A stretch of 64,000 nucleotides of DNA from Streptomyces scabichelini (GCF_011045015.1 NZ_JAAKZY010000012.1:1-64000); one strand, 5' to 3'; shown: positions 53,859-64,000, numbered from the stretch's first letter. The notes: generated by a model not told the origin, from the letters alone. Program-made: numbers and translations.

Positions 53859-54059
53859 TCAGTCAGGTCTGCGCCCCCTGTTGCCGGGGCGCGAAGCCAC
53901 CCACGCGTGGATGGTGTCCGCGTACCAGTAGGGCTTGCCGGCCTCCACATGGTCGGGCGGAGGGAGCAACCCGTGCTTGCGATAGGAGCGCACGGTGTCC
54001 GGCTGTACTCGGATGTGCGCCGCGATCTCCTTGTACGACCAGAGCCTTCGGTCGGTCAT
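53859..54059 (-). CDS. Small helix-turn-helix protein (MerR/AlpA/excisionase-like)
   Basis: This 66-aa DNA-binding protein contains SYKEIAAHIRVQPDTVRSYRKHGLLPPPDH, a MerR-like winged HTH seen in AlpA regulators and excisionases, ending in a basic tail. The ATG has GGAGGT 7 nt upstream. It is divergent from the inositol operon and could regulate it, or it could be a leftover of a mobile element. Confidence 0.78.
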   Translation of the reverse strand: MTDRRLWSYKEIAAHIRVQPDTVRSYRKHGLLPPPDHVEAGKPYWYADTIHAWVASRPGNRGRRPD

Positions 54060-54212
54060 CAGTGGCACCTCCCTGCGGTCACGAAGCGTGTGTCGGGTGA
54101 ACGACGCAGCGTGACCGCGGGCCAGTGCTTGTTGCTCGGGTGTGACGCGGAGCCCGCGTACACGGGACATGTGTGACAAGGAGGAGATGTTTGCGGCAAG
54201 GCCTGGTCCGAA

Positions 54213-54257
54213 TGTCCGGACAACCAATTGACAGGCGTCCAGAAGCGCGGCTAGACC
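54213..54257 (+). promoter_or_regulatory. Inositol operon promoter and TGTCCGGACA palindrome
   Basis: TTGACA (54228-54233) and TAGACC (54252-54257) are separated by 18 nt, the best housekeeping-type promoter in the window. The perfect palindrome TGTCCGGACA (54213-54222) sits just upstream of the -35 and may be a regulator site. Confidence 0.7.
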
Positions 54258-54285
54258 TGGGAGCAGCCGAAGCGAAGGGAACTCG

Positions 54286-55269
54286 ATGGGCGAGTCCGCG
54301 GAGTCCAGTGCGTACGAGCTGATCACCATGGGGCGGATCGGTGTGGACCTCTACCCGCTGCAGACAGGTGTGCCGCTCCCGCAGGTGACGTCCTTCGGGA
54401 AGTTCCTCGGCGGCTCCGCGAGCAACGTCGCGGTGGCCGCAGCGCGGCTCGGGCGGCGTACGGCGGTGATCACGCGCACCGGTGACGACCCCTTCGGGAC
54501 GTATCTCCACGAGGCGCTGCGGGACTTCGGCGTCGACGACCGCTGGGTGACGCCCGTGGCGGGGCTGCCCACGCCGGTCACGTTCTGCGAGATCTTTCCG
54601 CCGGACGACTTCCCGCTGTACTTCTACCGGCAGCCGAAGGCCCCGGATCTGGAGATCGACGCCCACGAACTGGACCTGGACGCCATCCGCGCGGCCCGCG
54701 TCTTCTGGGTGACCGGCACGGGCCTGAGTGAGGAGCCGAGCCGCACGGCGACCCTCGCGGCGCTGGCCCATCGCGCCAAGTCCGGTACGACGGTCTTCGA
54801 CCTGGACTGGCGCCCCATGTTCTGGCGCGGCGACAGCAACGGGCCAGCCGCCGCCCGCCCCTTTTACAAGGAAGCGCTCCGGCACACCACCGTCGCCGTC
54901 GGCAACGTCGACGAGGTCGAGGTCGCGACGGGCGAGCGCGACCCGTACGCGGCCGCCCGCGCGCTCCTCGACGCGGGCGTCGAGCTGGCCGTGGTCAAGC
55001 AGGGACCCAAGGGCGTCCTGGCCATGAACCGGCAGGGCGACTCGGCGGAGGTCCCGCCCCTCCCGGTGAAGGTCCTCAACGGCCTCGGTGCCGGCGACGC
55101 CTTCGGCGGTTCCCTCTGCCACGGCCTGCTCGCTGGCTGGGACCTTGAGCACACCATGCGTTACGCCAACGCCGCGGGCGCCATCGTCGCGTCCCGTCTG
55201 GAGTGCTCCTCCGCCATGCCGACCCCGACGGAGGTCGAGCAGGCGCTGAAGGCGGGGGCAGTTCTGTGA
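54286..55269 (+). CDS. iolC: 5-dehydro-2-deoxygluconokinase IolC
   Basis: This 327-aa PfkB-family kinase phosphorylates 5-dehydro-2-deoxygluconate in myo-inositol catabolism. The family signatures are FGKFLGGSASNVAVAAARLGRR (N-terminal) and VKVLNGLGAGDAFGGSLCHGL (C-terminal, with catalytic Asp in GAGDAF). ITMGRIGVDLYPLQ at the start is typical of IolC. GAAGGGA precedes the ATG. It is the first gene of iolC-iolB-iolD-mmsA, and its stop overlaps the iolB start (GTGA). Confidence 0.93.
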   Translation: MGESAESSAYELITMGRIGVDLYPLQTGVPLPQVTSFGKFLGGSASNVAVAAARLGRRTAVITRTGDDPFGTYLHEALRDFGVDDRWVTPVAGLPTPVTFCEIFPPDDFPLYFYRQPKAPDLEIDAHELDLDAIRAARVFWVTGTGLSEEPSRTATLAALAHRAKSGTTVFDLDWRPMFWRGDSNGPAAARPFYKEALRHTTVAVGNVDEVEVATGERDPYAAARALLDAGVELAVVKQGPKGVLAMNRQGDSAEVPPLPVKVLNGLGAGDAFGGSLCHGLLAGWDLEHTMRYANAAGAIVASRLECSSAMPTPTEVEQALKAGAVL

Positions 55270-56042
55270 GCGCGGGGCCTGTGACTCCCGTGATCAAGGA
55301 CATGAAGAACGACCCGCACCAGTTCACCACCGGTGACAGCGAGTGGATCGTGCTTCCGCTGAGCGGCGCCTGTACCGTCCGTACAGAGGACAAAACACTC
55401 GAACTCCTGGGCAGGGAGGACGTGTTCAGCGGAGTCACCGACTTCGCTTACGTCCCTCGCGACGCCCGGGTGCAGATCGCCTCCGGCGCGGGAGGCCGCT
55501 TCGCCCTGGCAGGAGCGAAGTGCGAGCGCCGACTCCCCGCCCGCTACGGCCCCGCGCCGGAGGTCCCCGTCGAAGACCGCGGCAGTGGCAGCTGCGCACT
55601 CCCCCACGCTCGAACAACCTCGCGCGGGGGCACCCCCATGGTGCGCAATTTCGCCTCCGCCGACGGCTTCGACTGCGACAAGCTGATCGCCGTCGAGGTC
55701 ATCACCCCCGACGGCAACTGGTCCTCCTACCCGCCCCACAAGCACGACGAGCACCGGCCCGGTGTCGAGTCCGAGCTCGAGGAGATCTACTACTTCGAGA
55801 TCGACGGCCCGAACGGATTCGGCTATCAGCGCGTATTTCCCTCGCGTGGGGGCGGATCCGACGTCCTCGCCGAGGTCCGCACCGGCGATGCCGTCCTCGT
55901 CCCCGACGGATGGCACGGTCCGTCCATCGCCCAGCCCGGTCACGCGATGTACTACTTGAACGTGATGGCCGGTCCGGGGGAGAGGGAGTGGCGGATCTGC
56001 TTCCACCCGGGACACGTAGAAAGCACAGAGGGCTACCGATGA
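55266..56042 (+). CDS. iolB: 5-deoxy-glucuronate isomerase IolB, N-terminally short
   Basis: This 258-aa bicupin isomerise of inositol catabolism has FTTGDSEWIVLPLSGACTV, then KLIAVEVITPDGNWSSYPPHKHDEH (metal-binding HxH...E) and EIYYFEIDGPNGFGYQRVF, ending GDAVLVPDGWHGPSIAQPGHAMYYLNVMAGP. The metal ligands are present. Two oddities occur. The N-terminus seems to lack about 25-30 residues usual for IolB, being replaced by VSAGPVTPVIKDMKNDPH. About 15 extra residues (ALPHARTTSRGGTPM) are encoded by a palindromic insertion at 55594-55646. The gene stays open and is coupled to iolC and iolD, so it may still work. Activity is uncertain. Confidence 0.85.
   Translation: MSAGPVTPVIKDMKNDPHQFTTGDSEWIVLPLSGACTVRTEDKTLELLGREDVFSGVTDFAYVPRDARVQIASGAGGRFALAGAKCERRLPARYGPAPEVPVEDRGSGSCALPHARTTSRGGTPMVRNFASADGFDCDKLIAVEVITPDGNWSSYPPHKHDEHRPGVESELEEIYYFEIDGPNGFGYQRVFPSRGGGSDVLAEVRTGDAVLVPDGWHGPSIAQPGHAMYYLNVMAGPGEREWRICFHPGHVESTEGYR
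55594..55646. repeat. Palindromic insertion inside iolB
   Basis: Outer arms GCGCAC (55594-55599) and GTGCGC (55641-55646) enclose CCCCCACGC and GCGCGGGGG arms. The sequence keeps the reading frame and breaks a normally continuous IolB segment. It resembles the short palindromic inserts found in Streptomyces coding regions. Confidence 0.55.
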
Positions 56043-57940
56043 CAGAGCCGACGACGTCAAAGGCGACGACAAGGCTGACGGTCGCGCAGGCGCTGGTGCG
56101 GTTCCTCGCCGCCCAGTACACGGAGCGGGACGGGGTACGGCGCCGGCTGATCGGCGCCACCTGGGGCATCTTCGGGCACGGCAACGTCGCCGGGCTCGGG
56201 CAGGCGCTCGTCGAGTACGCGGAGGAGATGCCGTACCACCAGGGGCGTAACGAGCAGGCCATGGTGCACGCGGCGGTCGGGTACGCGCGTCAGTCGCGCC
56301 GCCTCTCCACGCATGCCGTCACGACCTCCATCGGGCCGGGCGCCACCAATCTCGTCACGGGTGCGGCCCTCGCCACGATCAACCACCTGCCGGTGCTGCT
56401 CCTGCCCGGCGACATCTTCGCGACCCGCCCCGCCGACCCGGTCCTCCAGCAGTTGGAGGTTCCGTACGCGGGTGATGTGTCGGTCAACGACTGTCTGCGT
56501 CCGGTGTCCAGGTACTTCGACCGGATCACCCGTCCCGAGGCACTCATTCCGGCCGCGCTTCAGGCCATGCGGGTGCTCACCGACCCGGTCGAGACGGGCG
56601 CCGTCACGCTCGCGCTGCCGCAGGACGTGCAGGCGGAGGCGTACGACTGGCCGGAGGAGTTCTTCGCCGAGCGCGTCTGGGCCGTCCGGCGTCCTGGCGC
56701 GGACCCGGAGGAGCTGGCCGCCGCCGTCAGGGCCGTACGGGACGCCCGGCGCCCTCTGGTCGTCGCGGGCGGCGGGGTCCACCACAGCGAGGCCGAGGAC
56801 GCGCTCAAGGAGTTCGCCGACGTCACCCGCATCCCGGTGGCCTCGACCCAGGCGGGCAAGGGCTCCCTGGCCTGGGACCATCCGGCGGACGTCGGCGGCA
56901 TCGGGCACACCGGCACCGCGACCGCCGACGAACTGGCGCGCATGGCCGACCTGGTGATCGGCGTCGGCACCCGCTACACCGACTTCACCACCGCGTCCGG
57001 CACCCTCTTCGCCGCCCAGGGCGTCCGTTTCCTGAACCTCAACATCGCGCCCTTCGACGGCCACAAGCTGTCCGGGCAGCCGCTCGTCGCGGACGCCCGC
57101 ACGGGCCTGGAGGCGCTCACGGAGGCCCTCTCGCTGCACCGCTACCGCGCCGAGCCCGCGTACGTCACCGACTACACGGACGACAAGGAACGCTGGGAGC
57201 ACCGGGTCGACGCGGCCTACGAGGCGGACGAGCCGGACACCCGGCCGACCCAGCCGCAGGTCCTCGGCCTGCTCGACGAGCTGGTCACCGGGGAGGACAT
57301 CCTGATCAACGCGGCCGGTTCGCTCCCCGGCGACCTGCACAAACTGTGGCGGGCGCGGTCGGCGGACCAGTACCACGTCGAGTACGGCTACTCCTGCATG
57401 GGCTACGAGATCCCGGCCGCGATCGGCGTACGGCTGGCGGCCCCCGACCGGCCCGTGTGGGCGCTGGTCGGCGACGGCACGTATCTGATGATGCCGACGG
57501 AGATCGTCACGGCCGTGCAGGAAGGCGTCGCGATCAAGGTCGTGATCCTGCAGAACCACGGGTACGCGTCCATCGGCGGACTCTCCGAGACGGTGGGCGG
57601 CGAGCGGTTCGGCACCGCGTACCGGTACCAGTCGGAGGACGGTACGTACACGGGGCGGCCGCTGCCCGTCGACCTCGCCGCCAACGCGGCCAGCCTCGGC
57701 ATGCGGGTGCTGCGCGCGAAGACCGTACGCGATCTGCGGGCCGCCCTCGCCGAGGCGCGGGCCGCGGACACTCCCACATGTGTCTACGTGGAGACCGAAA
57801 CGGCAGACACAGTGTCGGGCGCGCCTCCGGCCCAGGCCTGGTGGGATGTACCCGTGGCCGAGACCGCGACCCGCCCGTCGGCGGTCAAGGCGCGCGAGAT
57901 GTACGACCGGCACGCCGCCGCCCGACGCCGCCATCTGTGA
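56039..57940 (+). CDS. iolD: 3D-trihydroxycyclohexane-1,2-dione acylhydrolase IolD
   Basis: This 633-aa thiamine-diphosphate enzyme opens the inositol-derived ring. The catalytic Glu lies in MPYHQGRNEQAMVHAA (~75). The central domain is the TPP_enzyme_M type (ARRPLVVAGGGVHHSEAEDAL). The ThDP/Mg motif is WALVGDGTYLMMPTEIVTAVQEGVAIKVVILQNHGY. The ATG overlaps the iolB stop (ATGA). Confidence 0.95.
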   Translation: MTEPTTSKATTRLTVAQALVRFLAAQYTERDGVRRRLIGATWGIFGHGNVAGLGQALVEYAEEMPYHQGRNEQAMVHAAVGYARQSRRLSTHAVTTSIGPGATNLVTGAALATINHLPVLLLPGDIFATRPADPVLQQLEVPYAGDVSVNDCLRPVSRYFDRITRPEALIPAALQAMRVLTDPVETGAVTLALPQDVQAEAYDWPEEFFAERVWAVRRPGADPEELAAAVRAVRDARRPLVVAGGGVHHSEAEDALKEFADVTRIPVASTQAGKGSLAWDHPADVGGIGHTGTATADELARMADLVIGVGTRYTDFTTASGTLFAAQGVRFLNLNIAPFDGHKLSGQPLVADARTGLEALTEALSLHRYRAEPAYVTDYTDDKERWEHRVDAAYEADEPDTRPTQPQVLGLLDELVTGEDILINAAGSLPGDLHKLWRARSADQYHVEYGYSCMGYEIPAAIGVRLAAPDRPVWALVGDGTYLMMPTEIVTAVQEGVAIKVVILQNHGYASIGGLSETVGGERFGTAYRYQSEDGTYTGRPLPVDLAANAASLGMRVLRAKTVRDLRAALAEARAADTPTCVYVETETADTVSGAPPAQAWWDVPVAETATRPSAVKAREMYDRHAAARRRHL

Positions 57941-57954
57941 GGGAGTTTCCGGAC

Positions 57955-59457
<1,503 letters not shown>

Positions 59458-59577
59458 GCGTGAGGGATGCGTACCACGGTTGCGGTATGCGCAACTGAAG
59501 CCGTACGCCCGTGGGAGGTCCGCCACTTCCGACCGGAGGCTGCATCGGTTGTCGGTGGCGGCGCTTACCGTTGACGC

Positions 59578-62361
59578 ATGGATCTTCGACTGCCCCGACT
59601 GCGCGGGGCCGTACTACGGAGGCCGCGACGGCTCATCGCCGCCGCGGCCGCCGTGGTAGTGCTCGCCGGCGCCGGTACGTGGACGGCCGTCGCCTCTGAT
59701 GAGGCCCCACCCGTGGACCGGGCCGACAGAGTCATGGACATGGGCGGCGGGGTGAAGATCGACACCTCGTACTTCACGGAGGGCTCGGGCCGACGTCCCG
59801 CCGTCCTCCTCGCACACGGCTTCGGCGGCAGCAAGGACGACGTACGGTCCCAGGCGGAGAACCTGGCGCGCGACGGGTACGCGGTGCTGACGTGGTCGGC
59901 GCGCGGAATGGGCAAGTCCACGGGGAAGATCGGCCTGAACGACCCCAAGGGCGAGGTGGCCGACGTCTCCAAGCTGATCGACTGGCTGGCCGAGCGTCCC
60001 GAGGTCGAGCTGGACAAGGACGGCGACCCGCGCGTGGGCGCCACCGGCGCCTCCTACGGTGGCGCGGTCTCGCTGCTCGCGGCCGGGTACGACCAGCGGG
60101 TGGACGCCATCGCCCCGGCGATCACGTACTGGAACCTCGCCGACGCCCTGTTCCCGAACGGCGTCTTCAAGAAGCTGTGGGCCGGGATCTTCGTCAACAC
60201 CGGTGGCGGCTGCGACAACTTCGAAGCCCAGCTGTGCGAGATGTACCAGCGCGTCGCGGAGTCCGGACAGCCGGACACCGAGGCGAGGGAGCTGCTGGAA
60301 TCCCGCTCCCCGTCCGCCGTCGGCGACCGCATCAACGTGCCCACGCTCATCTCGCAGGGCCAGACCGACTCCCTCTTCCCGCTGGGCCAGGCCGACGCGA
60401 TGGCCAAGGCGATCCGCGCCAACGGCGCGCCCGTGGACGTCGACTGGATCTCGGGCGGCCACGACGGCGGCGACATGGAGACGGACCGGGTGTCCGCGCG
60501 CGTGGGCTCCTGGTTCGACCGCTATCTGAAGGACGAGCCGGGGGCGGACACGGGGCCTGCGTTCCGGGTCACGCGCAGCAGCGGCGTCGATTCACAGGAG
60601 GGCACCACACGGCTGACCGGCGTGAGCGCGGACAGCTACCCCGGCCTGACGAGCAAGACGCGCCCGGTCGCCCTGACCGGGCGGGAGCAGCGCTTCGAGA
60701 ACCCGGCGGGCGCCAACCCGCCCGGCGTCTCGGCCCTGCCCGGCCTCGGCGGCGCCGGCGGCCTCTCCCAGCTCTCCTCGCTCGGGATCGGCGTGTCCCT
60801 CGACTTCCCGGGCCAGTTCGCCGCCTTCGAGTCGGAGCCCTTCGTGGAGGACCTCCAGATCACGGGTTCGCCGACGGCGACGGTCCATGTGAAGTCGACG
60901 AGCGAGGACGCCGTGCTCTTCGCGAAGGTGTACGACGTCGGACCGGACGGCGGCACCCAGCAGGTACTGCCCGCGCAGCTGGTCGAACCCGTCAGGGTGG
61001 AGGGCGCGAAGTCCGGCAAGGACGTACGGCTCACCCTCCCGGCGATCGACCATGAGGTCGACGACGGCCACCGGCTGCGTCTGGTCCTCGCCTCCACGGA
61101 CCTGGGTTACGCCTCCCCGGCGGCTCCGGCGACCTACACGGTCTCCCTGAAGGGCGACCTGAGGGTCCCGACGGCACTCGGCGACTCGGAGGCCTCGGCA
61201 CCGCTGCCCGCGTGGGTGTGGTGGCTGCCGCTCGCCGGCGCGGTGACGGCGCTGGTGCTGGTGGTGACGGGACGTCGCCGTATCGCCACGCCCGCTCCGG
61301 ACCCGGAGCTGGCTGAAGTCCCGCTGCAGATCACGGATTTGAGCAAGCGGTACGCGAAGTCGAGCGACCGTTACGCGGTCCGGGACCTGTCCTTCCGGGT
61401 GGAGAGGGGTCAGGTGCTGGGACTGTTGGGCCCGAACGGTGCGGGCAAGACGACGACGCTGCGCATGTTGATGGGTCTGATCAAGCCGGACGGCGGCGAG
61501 ATCCGGGTCTTCGGCCATGCGATCCGGCCGGGTGCGCCCGTGCTGTCGAGGGTCGGCGCCTTCGTCGAGGGCGCGGGTTTCCTGCCGCACCTCTCCGGGC
61601 GCGACAATCTCGAGCTGTACTGGCGGGCGACGGGCCGCCCGCCCGAGGACGCGCATCTGGACGAGGCGCTGGAGATCGCGGGCCTGGGTGACGCGCTGTC
61701 CCGCGCGGTCCGTACGTATTCGCAGGGCATGCGCCAGCGTCTCGCCATCGCTCAGGCCATGCTCGGCCTGCCGGACCTGCTGATACTGGACGAGCCGACG
61801 AATGGGCTCGATCCGCCCCAGATCCGGGAGATGCGCGAGGTCGTGATCCGGTACGCGGCGGCGGGCCGCACGGTCATCGTCTCCAGTCACCTTCTGGCGG
61901 AGGTCGAGCAAACCTGTACCCACCTGGTGGTCATGGACCACGGCCGCCTGGTCCAGGCGGGCCCCGTGAGCGACATCATCGGCGAGGGCGACACGCTGCT
62001 CGTCGGCCTGGCCTCCGACATCGCCGACCCGGTGGTGAGGAAGGTGGCGGCCCTGCCGGGCGTGGAGTCGGCGGTACGTACGGAGGACGGCCTGCTGGTA
62101 CGGCTGACTCCGTCGGTGGCGGCCACTGTGGGTTCCTCGGTGTCCGAGACCTCCGGTGCTTCCGGCGCTGCCGCTCCTTCCGCTCCTTCCGGTCTGAAGG
62201 CTTCGGGCGGCCCGGACTCCGAGGGCGCACCCGGCGGCGTTTCCGAGCGGAGTGCCTCGCTGCTCGTCGAGCTCGTACGGCTCGAAGTGCCCGTCGCCTC
62301 GCTCGGCCCGCACCGTCGCCTGGAGGATGCCTTCCTCACCCTGATCGGAGACTTCGAATGA
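59578..62361 (+). CDS. Alpha/beta-hydrolase (S15/CocE-like) fused to an ABC ATPase
   Basis: This 927-aa fusion has an N-terminal signal anchor (RRLIAAAAAVVVLAGAGTW, ~18-37) placing residues ~45-540 outside the cell. They form an S15/CocE-type alpha/beta-hydrolase with nucleophile Ser in GATGASYGGAVSL (~161), His in SGGHDGGDME (~300) and a C-terminal jelly-roll-like domain. A transmembrane helix (WVWWLPLAGAVTALVLVV, ~545-562) follows. A cytoplasmic ABC-2 type ATPase comes next, with Walker A LGPNGAGKTTTLRML, signature YSQGMRQRLAIAQAM, Walker B LLILDEPTNGLD and H-loop VIVSSHLLAEVE. It is translationally coupled to the permease gene (ATGA). An extracellular hydrolase covalently linked to an exporter motor suggests coupled export and processing, which is inference. 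Confidence 0.88.
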   Translation: MDLRLPRLRGAVLRRPRRLIAAAAAVVVLAGAGTWTAVASDEAPPVDRADRVMDMGGGVKIDTSYFTEGSGRRPAVLLAHGFGGSKDDVRSQAENLARDGYAVLTWSARGMGKSTGKIGLNDPKGEVADVSKLIDWLAERPEVELDKDGDPRVGATGASYGGAVSLLAAGYDQRVDAIAPAITYWNLADALFPNGVFKKLWAGIFVNTGGGCDNFEAQLCEMYQRVAESGQPDTEARELLESRSPSAVGDRINVPTLISQGQTDSLFPLGQADAMAKAIRANGAPVDVDWISGGHDGGDMETDRVSARVGSWFDRYLKDEPGADTGPAFRVTRSSGVDSQEGTTRLTGVSADSYPGLTSKTRPVALTGREQRFENPAGANPPGVSALPGLGGAGGLSQLSSLGIGVSLDFPGQFAAFESEPFVEDLQITGSPTATVHVKSTSEDAVLFAKVYDVGPDGGTQQVLPAQLVEPVRVEGAKSGKDVRLTLPAIDHEVDDGHRLRLVLASTDLGYASPAAPATYTVSLKGDLRVPTALGDSEASAPLPAWVWWLPLAGAVTALVLVVTGRRRIATPAPDPELAEVPLQITDLSKRYAKSSDRYAVRDLSFRVERGQVLGLLGPNGAGKTTTLRMLMGLIKPDGGEIRVFGHAIRPGAPVLSRVGAFVEGAGFLPHLSGRDNLELYWRATGRPPEDAHLDEALEIAGLGDALSRAVRTYSQGMRQRLAIAQAMLGLPDLLILDEPTNGLDPPQIREMREVVIRYAAAGRTVIVSSHLLAEVEQTCTHLVVMDHGRLVQAGPVSDIIGEGDTLLVGLASDIADPVVRKVAALPGVESAVRTEDGLLVRLTPSVAATVGSSVSETSGASGAAAPSAPSGLKASGGPDSEGAPGGVSERSASLLVELVRLEVPVASLGPHRRLEDAFLTLIGDFE

Positions 62362-63230
62362 GCACCCTCGCCGAGAAGGTCGAGAAGGAAGAGGTGGCGG
62401 AGGGCTACCGGGCGGGGCGGACGCTGCCGTTGCGCGTCGAGCTCGTACGACAGCTGAAGCGGCGGCGCACGCTCGTCATGTTCGGGGTCCTGGCCGCCCT
62501 GCCGTTCATCCTGGCCATCGCCTTCCAGGTGGGCGGTGAACCGGGTGATGGCAACGACCGGGTGAACCTGATGGACACGGCCACGGCGTCCGGGGCGAAC
62601 TTCGCCGCGGTGAACCTCTTCGCCTCCGCGGGCTTCCTGCTCGTGGTCCCGGTGGCGTTGTTCTGCGGGGACACGGTCGCTTCGGAGGCGAGCTGGTCGT
62701 CGCTGCGCTATCTGCTCACGGCGCCCGTGCCCCGCGCCCGGCTGCTGTGGTCCAAGCTCGTCGTCGGACTCACCCTCAGCTTCGCCGCGATGGTGCTGCT
62801 GCCGGTGATCGCGCTCGCCGTCGGCACGGCCGCGTACGGCTGGGGACCGCTCCAGCTCCCCACCGGCGGCACACTGCCCACCGGCGACGCCACACGGCTC
62901 CTGCTGATCGTCATGGTGTACATCTTCGTGTCCCAACTGGTCACCGCGGGGCTGGCGTTCTGGCTGTCGACCCGGACCGACGCCCCGCTCGGCGCGGTCG
63001 GCGGCGCGGTGGGTCTCACCATCATCGGCAGCGTCCTCGACGAGGTGACGGCCCTCGGCGACTGGCGCGACTTCATCCCCGCGCACTGGCAGTTCGCCTG
63101 GCTGGACGTCATCCAGCCGCAGCCGGACTACAGCGAGATGATCCAGGGCACGGCCATCTCCATAACCTACGCACTGGTGCTGTTCGCGCTGGCCTTCCGC
63201 GGCTTCGCCCGTAAGGACATCGTGTCGTAA
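62358..63230 (+). CDS. ABC-2 type permease partner
   Basis: This 290-aa membrane protein has six predicted helices of the ABC-2 family (TLVMFGVLAALPFILAIAF, FASAGFLLVVPVALFCGDTV, LVVGLTLSFAAMVLLPVIALAVGTAAYG and others) and the conserved-looking ASEASWSSLRYLLTAPVPRARLLWSKL loop after TM2. It overlaps the hydrolase-ATPase gene by 4 nt, so they form one transporter. A terminator follows. Confidence 0.92.
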   Translation: MSTLAEKVEKEEVAEGYRAGRTLPLRVELVRQLKRRRTLVMFGVLAALPFILAIAFQVGGEPGDGNDRVNLMDTATASGANFAAVNLFASAGFLLVVPVALFCGDTVASEASWSSLRYLLTAPVPRARLLWSKLVVGLTLSFAAMVLLPVIALAVGTAAYGWGPLQLPTGGTLPTGDATRLLLIVMVYIFVSQLVTAGLAFWLSTRTDAPLGAVGGAVGLTIIGSVLDEVTALGDWRDFIPAHWQFAWLDVIQPQPDYSEMIQGTAISITYALVLFALAFRGFARKDIVS

Positions 63231-63254
63231 GGGATGTCGCGATCGTGTCGTAGG

Positions 63255-63288
63255 GATCCTCCGGACACCGCCGGGTCTCCGGAGGATC
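63255..63288. terminator. Terminator after the ABC-2 permease
   Basis: GATCCTCCGGA (63255-63265) pairs perfectly with TCCGGAGGATC (63278-63288) around a 12-nt loop, 25 nt after the permease stop. Confidence 0.85.
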
Positions 63289-63418
63289 ACCGACCGGTCT
63301 CAACTGCGGCCCGCCGTGCCCCCTTTGAGATCGATCCGCAACGCCCCGTGCCGCACGCCTCGACCCCCTCCGGCGTCACAGTCACAGACGTCGACGTCAA
63401 CTCATCGAGGGGGCCCAG

Positions 63419-64000
63419 ATGGGCGAGTACCGGACGACCCACCGAACACGGCGACTGCGCGGCACACTGACCGCTCTCACGGCCGCGAGCTGCCTGCTGC
63501 TCACCGCATGCAGCGGAGGAGGAAACGACGACGCGTCGCACAGCGGCGCCGACAAAGCCCGCGGCACGGACGCCTTCCCGGCACCGCCCCCCGCCCCCGC
63601 ACAGCCGACCGGCCCCGCGGGCACCGACGAAGGCAGCACACCGGGCGAGCAGAAGGGCGAGATCCGCGAGACCGCGCCACCCCCGGCCGACTACCTGTCC
63701 ACCTTCGCCCTGGACGTCGACACCGCCTCGTACGGGTACGCCCGCCGCACCCTCGCCGACGGCCGTCGGCCGGACCCGACGACCATCCGCCCCGAGGAGT
63801 TCATCAACAGCTTCCGCCAGAACTACGAACGACCCGAAGGCAACGGCTTCTCCGTCACGGTCGACGGCGCCCGCACGGACGGCGGCGGCGACGACGATGA
63901 CTGGCGACTCGTGCGCGTCGGCCTGGCCACGCGCCCGGCGGAGGACACGGGCGAACGGCCGCCCGCCGCCCTCACCTTCGTCATCGACGTCTCGGGTTCG
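63419..64000 (+). CDS. vWA-domain lipoprotein, cut by the window end
   Basis: 194 codons are visible. The signal peptide and lipobox are ASCLLLTACSGGG (Cys ~31). A Pro/Gly-rich linker follows, then the conserved N-terminal part of YfbK-like proteins (YLSTFALDVDTASYGYARRTL, IRPEEFINSFRQNYERPEG) and the beginning of a von Willebrand A domain (LTFVIDVSGS), whose DxSxS MIDAS motif is interrupted by the window edge. It is anchored at the outer face of the membrane. The function of this family is not well known. GAGGGGG lies 6 nt before the ATG. Confidence 0.85.
   Translation, partial: MGEYRTTHRTRRLRGTLTALTAASCLLLTACSGGGNDDASHSGADKARGTDAFPAPPPAPAQPTGPAGTDEGSTPGEQKGEIRETAPPPADYLSTFALDVDTASYGYARRTLADGRRPDPTTIRPEEFINSFRQNYERPEGNGFSVTVDGARTDGGGDDDDWRLVRVGLATRPAEDTGERPPAALTFVIDVSGS

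Overview
The window is a stretch of Streptomyces chromosome. It has very high GC, GTG/TTG/ATG starts preceded by GGAGG-type sites, mycothiol and chaplin genes, BldN-type and housekeeping TANNNT promoters, and a gene order that I recognise for its left half from the S. coelicolor SCO165x-SCO1676 region (mshC = SCO1663, chpC = SCO1674, chpH = SCO1675). The locus names come from memory of that genome, not from a search.

1-8.1 kb: an incomplete membrane-anchored gene, trmI (tRNA m1A58 methyltransferase), a CBS-containing site-2 protease, a RecB-like nuclease, an orphan NarL-type response regulator, and two tandem paralogous peptide-binding lipoproteins that have no permease beside them. 8.1-18.5 kb: a repeat-rich spacer, a HAD phosphatase, metH, and the complete glycerol regulon gylR-glpF-glpK-glpD, with a shared putative GylR operator in front of gylR and glpF. 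18.5-25.2 kb: an FCD-type GntR regulator with a perfect inverted-repeat operator, a decayed NACHT-type NTPase pseudogene, a PAC2-family protein, a Tat-exported beta-propeller protein, and a cytoplasmic S8 peptidase paired with a Gln-rich repeat protein that ends in a related domain.

25.2-38.5 kb: mshC plus the conserved actinobacterial trio (SCO1664-family kinase-fold protein, DUF3090, MSMEG_4193-type phosphatase), a ferritin-like protein, an F420-type oxidoreductase, an aldo/keto reductase overlapping a RecD-like protein with a destroyed Walker A motif, small conserved genes, the cell-wall chaplin chpC and short chaplin chpH (with a BldN-type promoter and a 5'-UTR hairpin), an M20 peptidase and tRNA-Leu(GAG).

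38.5-54.1 kb looks accessory. A degraded serine-recombinase C-terminus abuts the tRNA. It is followed by an amidohydrolase/LacI pair divergent from a TauABC/SsuABC-type transporter, a DUF2637 pair in an AT-rich pocket, a secreted GH76 alpha-1,6-mannanase with a DeoR regulator, a poly-lysine-synthetase-like (Pls-type) single-module NRPS followed by an M1 aminopeptidase, and a 275-bp nested foldback sequence.

54.1-59.5 kb is a partial myo-inositol catabolic operon (iolC-iolB-iolD-mmsA) behind a good sigma-70-type promoter; its iolB is unusual at the N-terminus and carries a palindromic insertion. 59.5-64 kb: an alpha/beta-hydrolase fused to an ABC ATPase, its ABC-2 permease, and the start of a vWA-domain lipoprotein that runs off the window.

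The strongest candidates for under-described biology are the Pls-like NRPS/M1 peptidase pair, the S8 peptidase/Gln-rich protein pair with a shared C-terminal domain, the pseudo-RecD protein, and the tRNA-proximal integrase fossil bordering the accessory segment.
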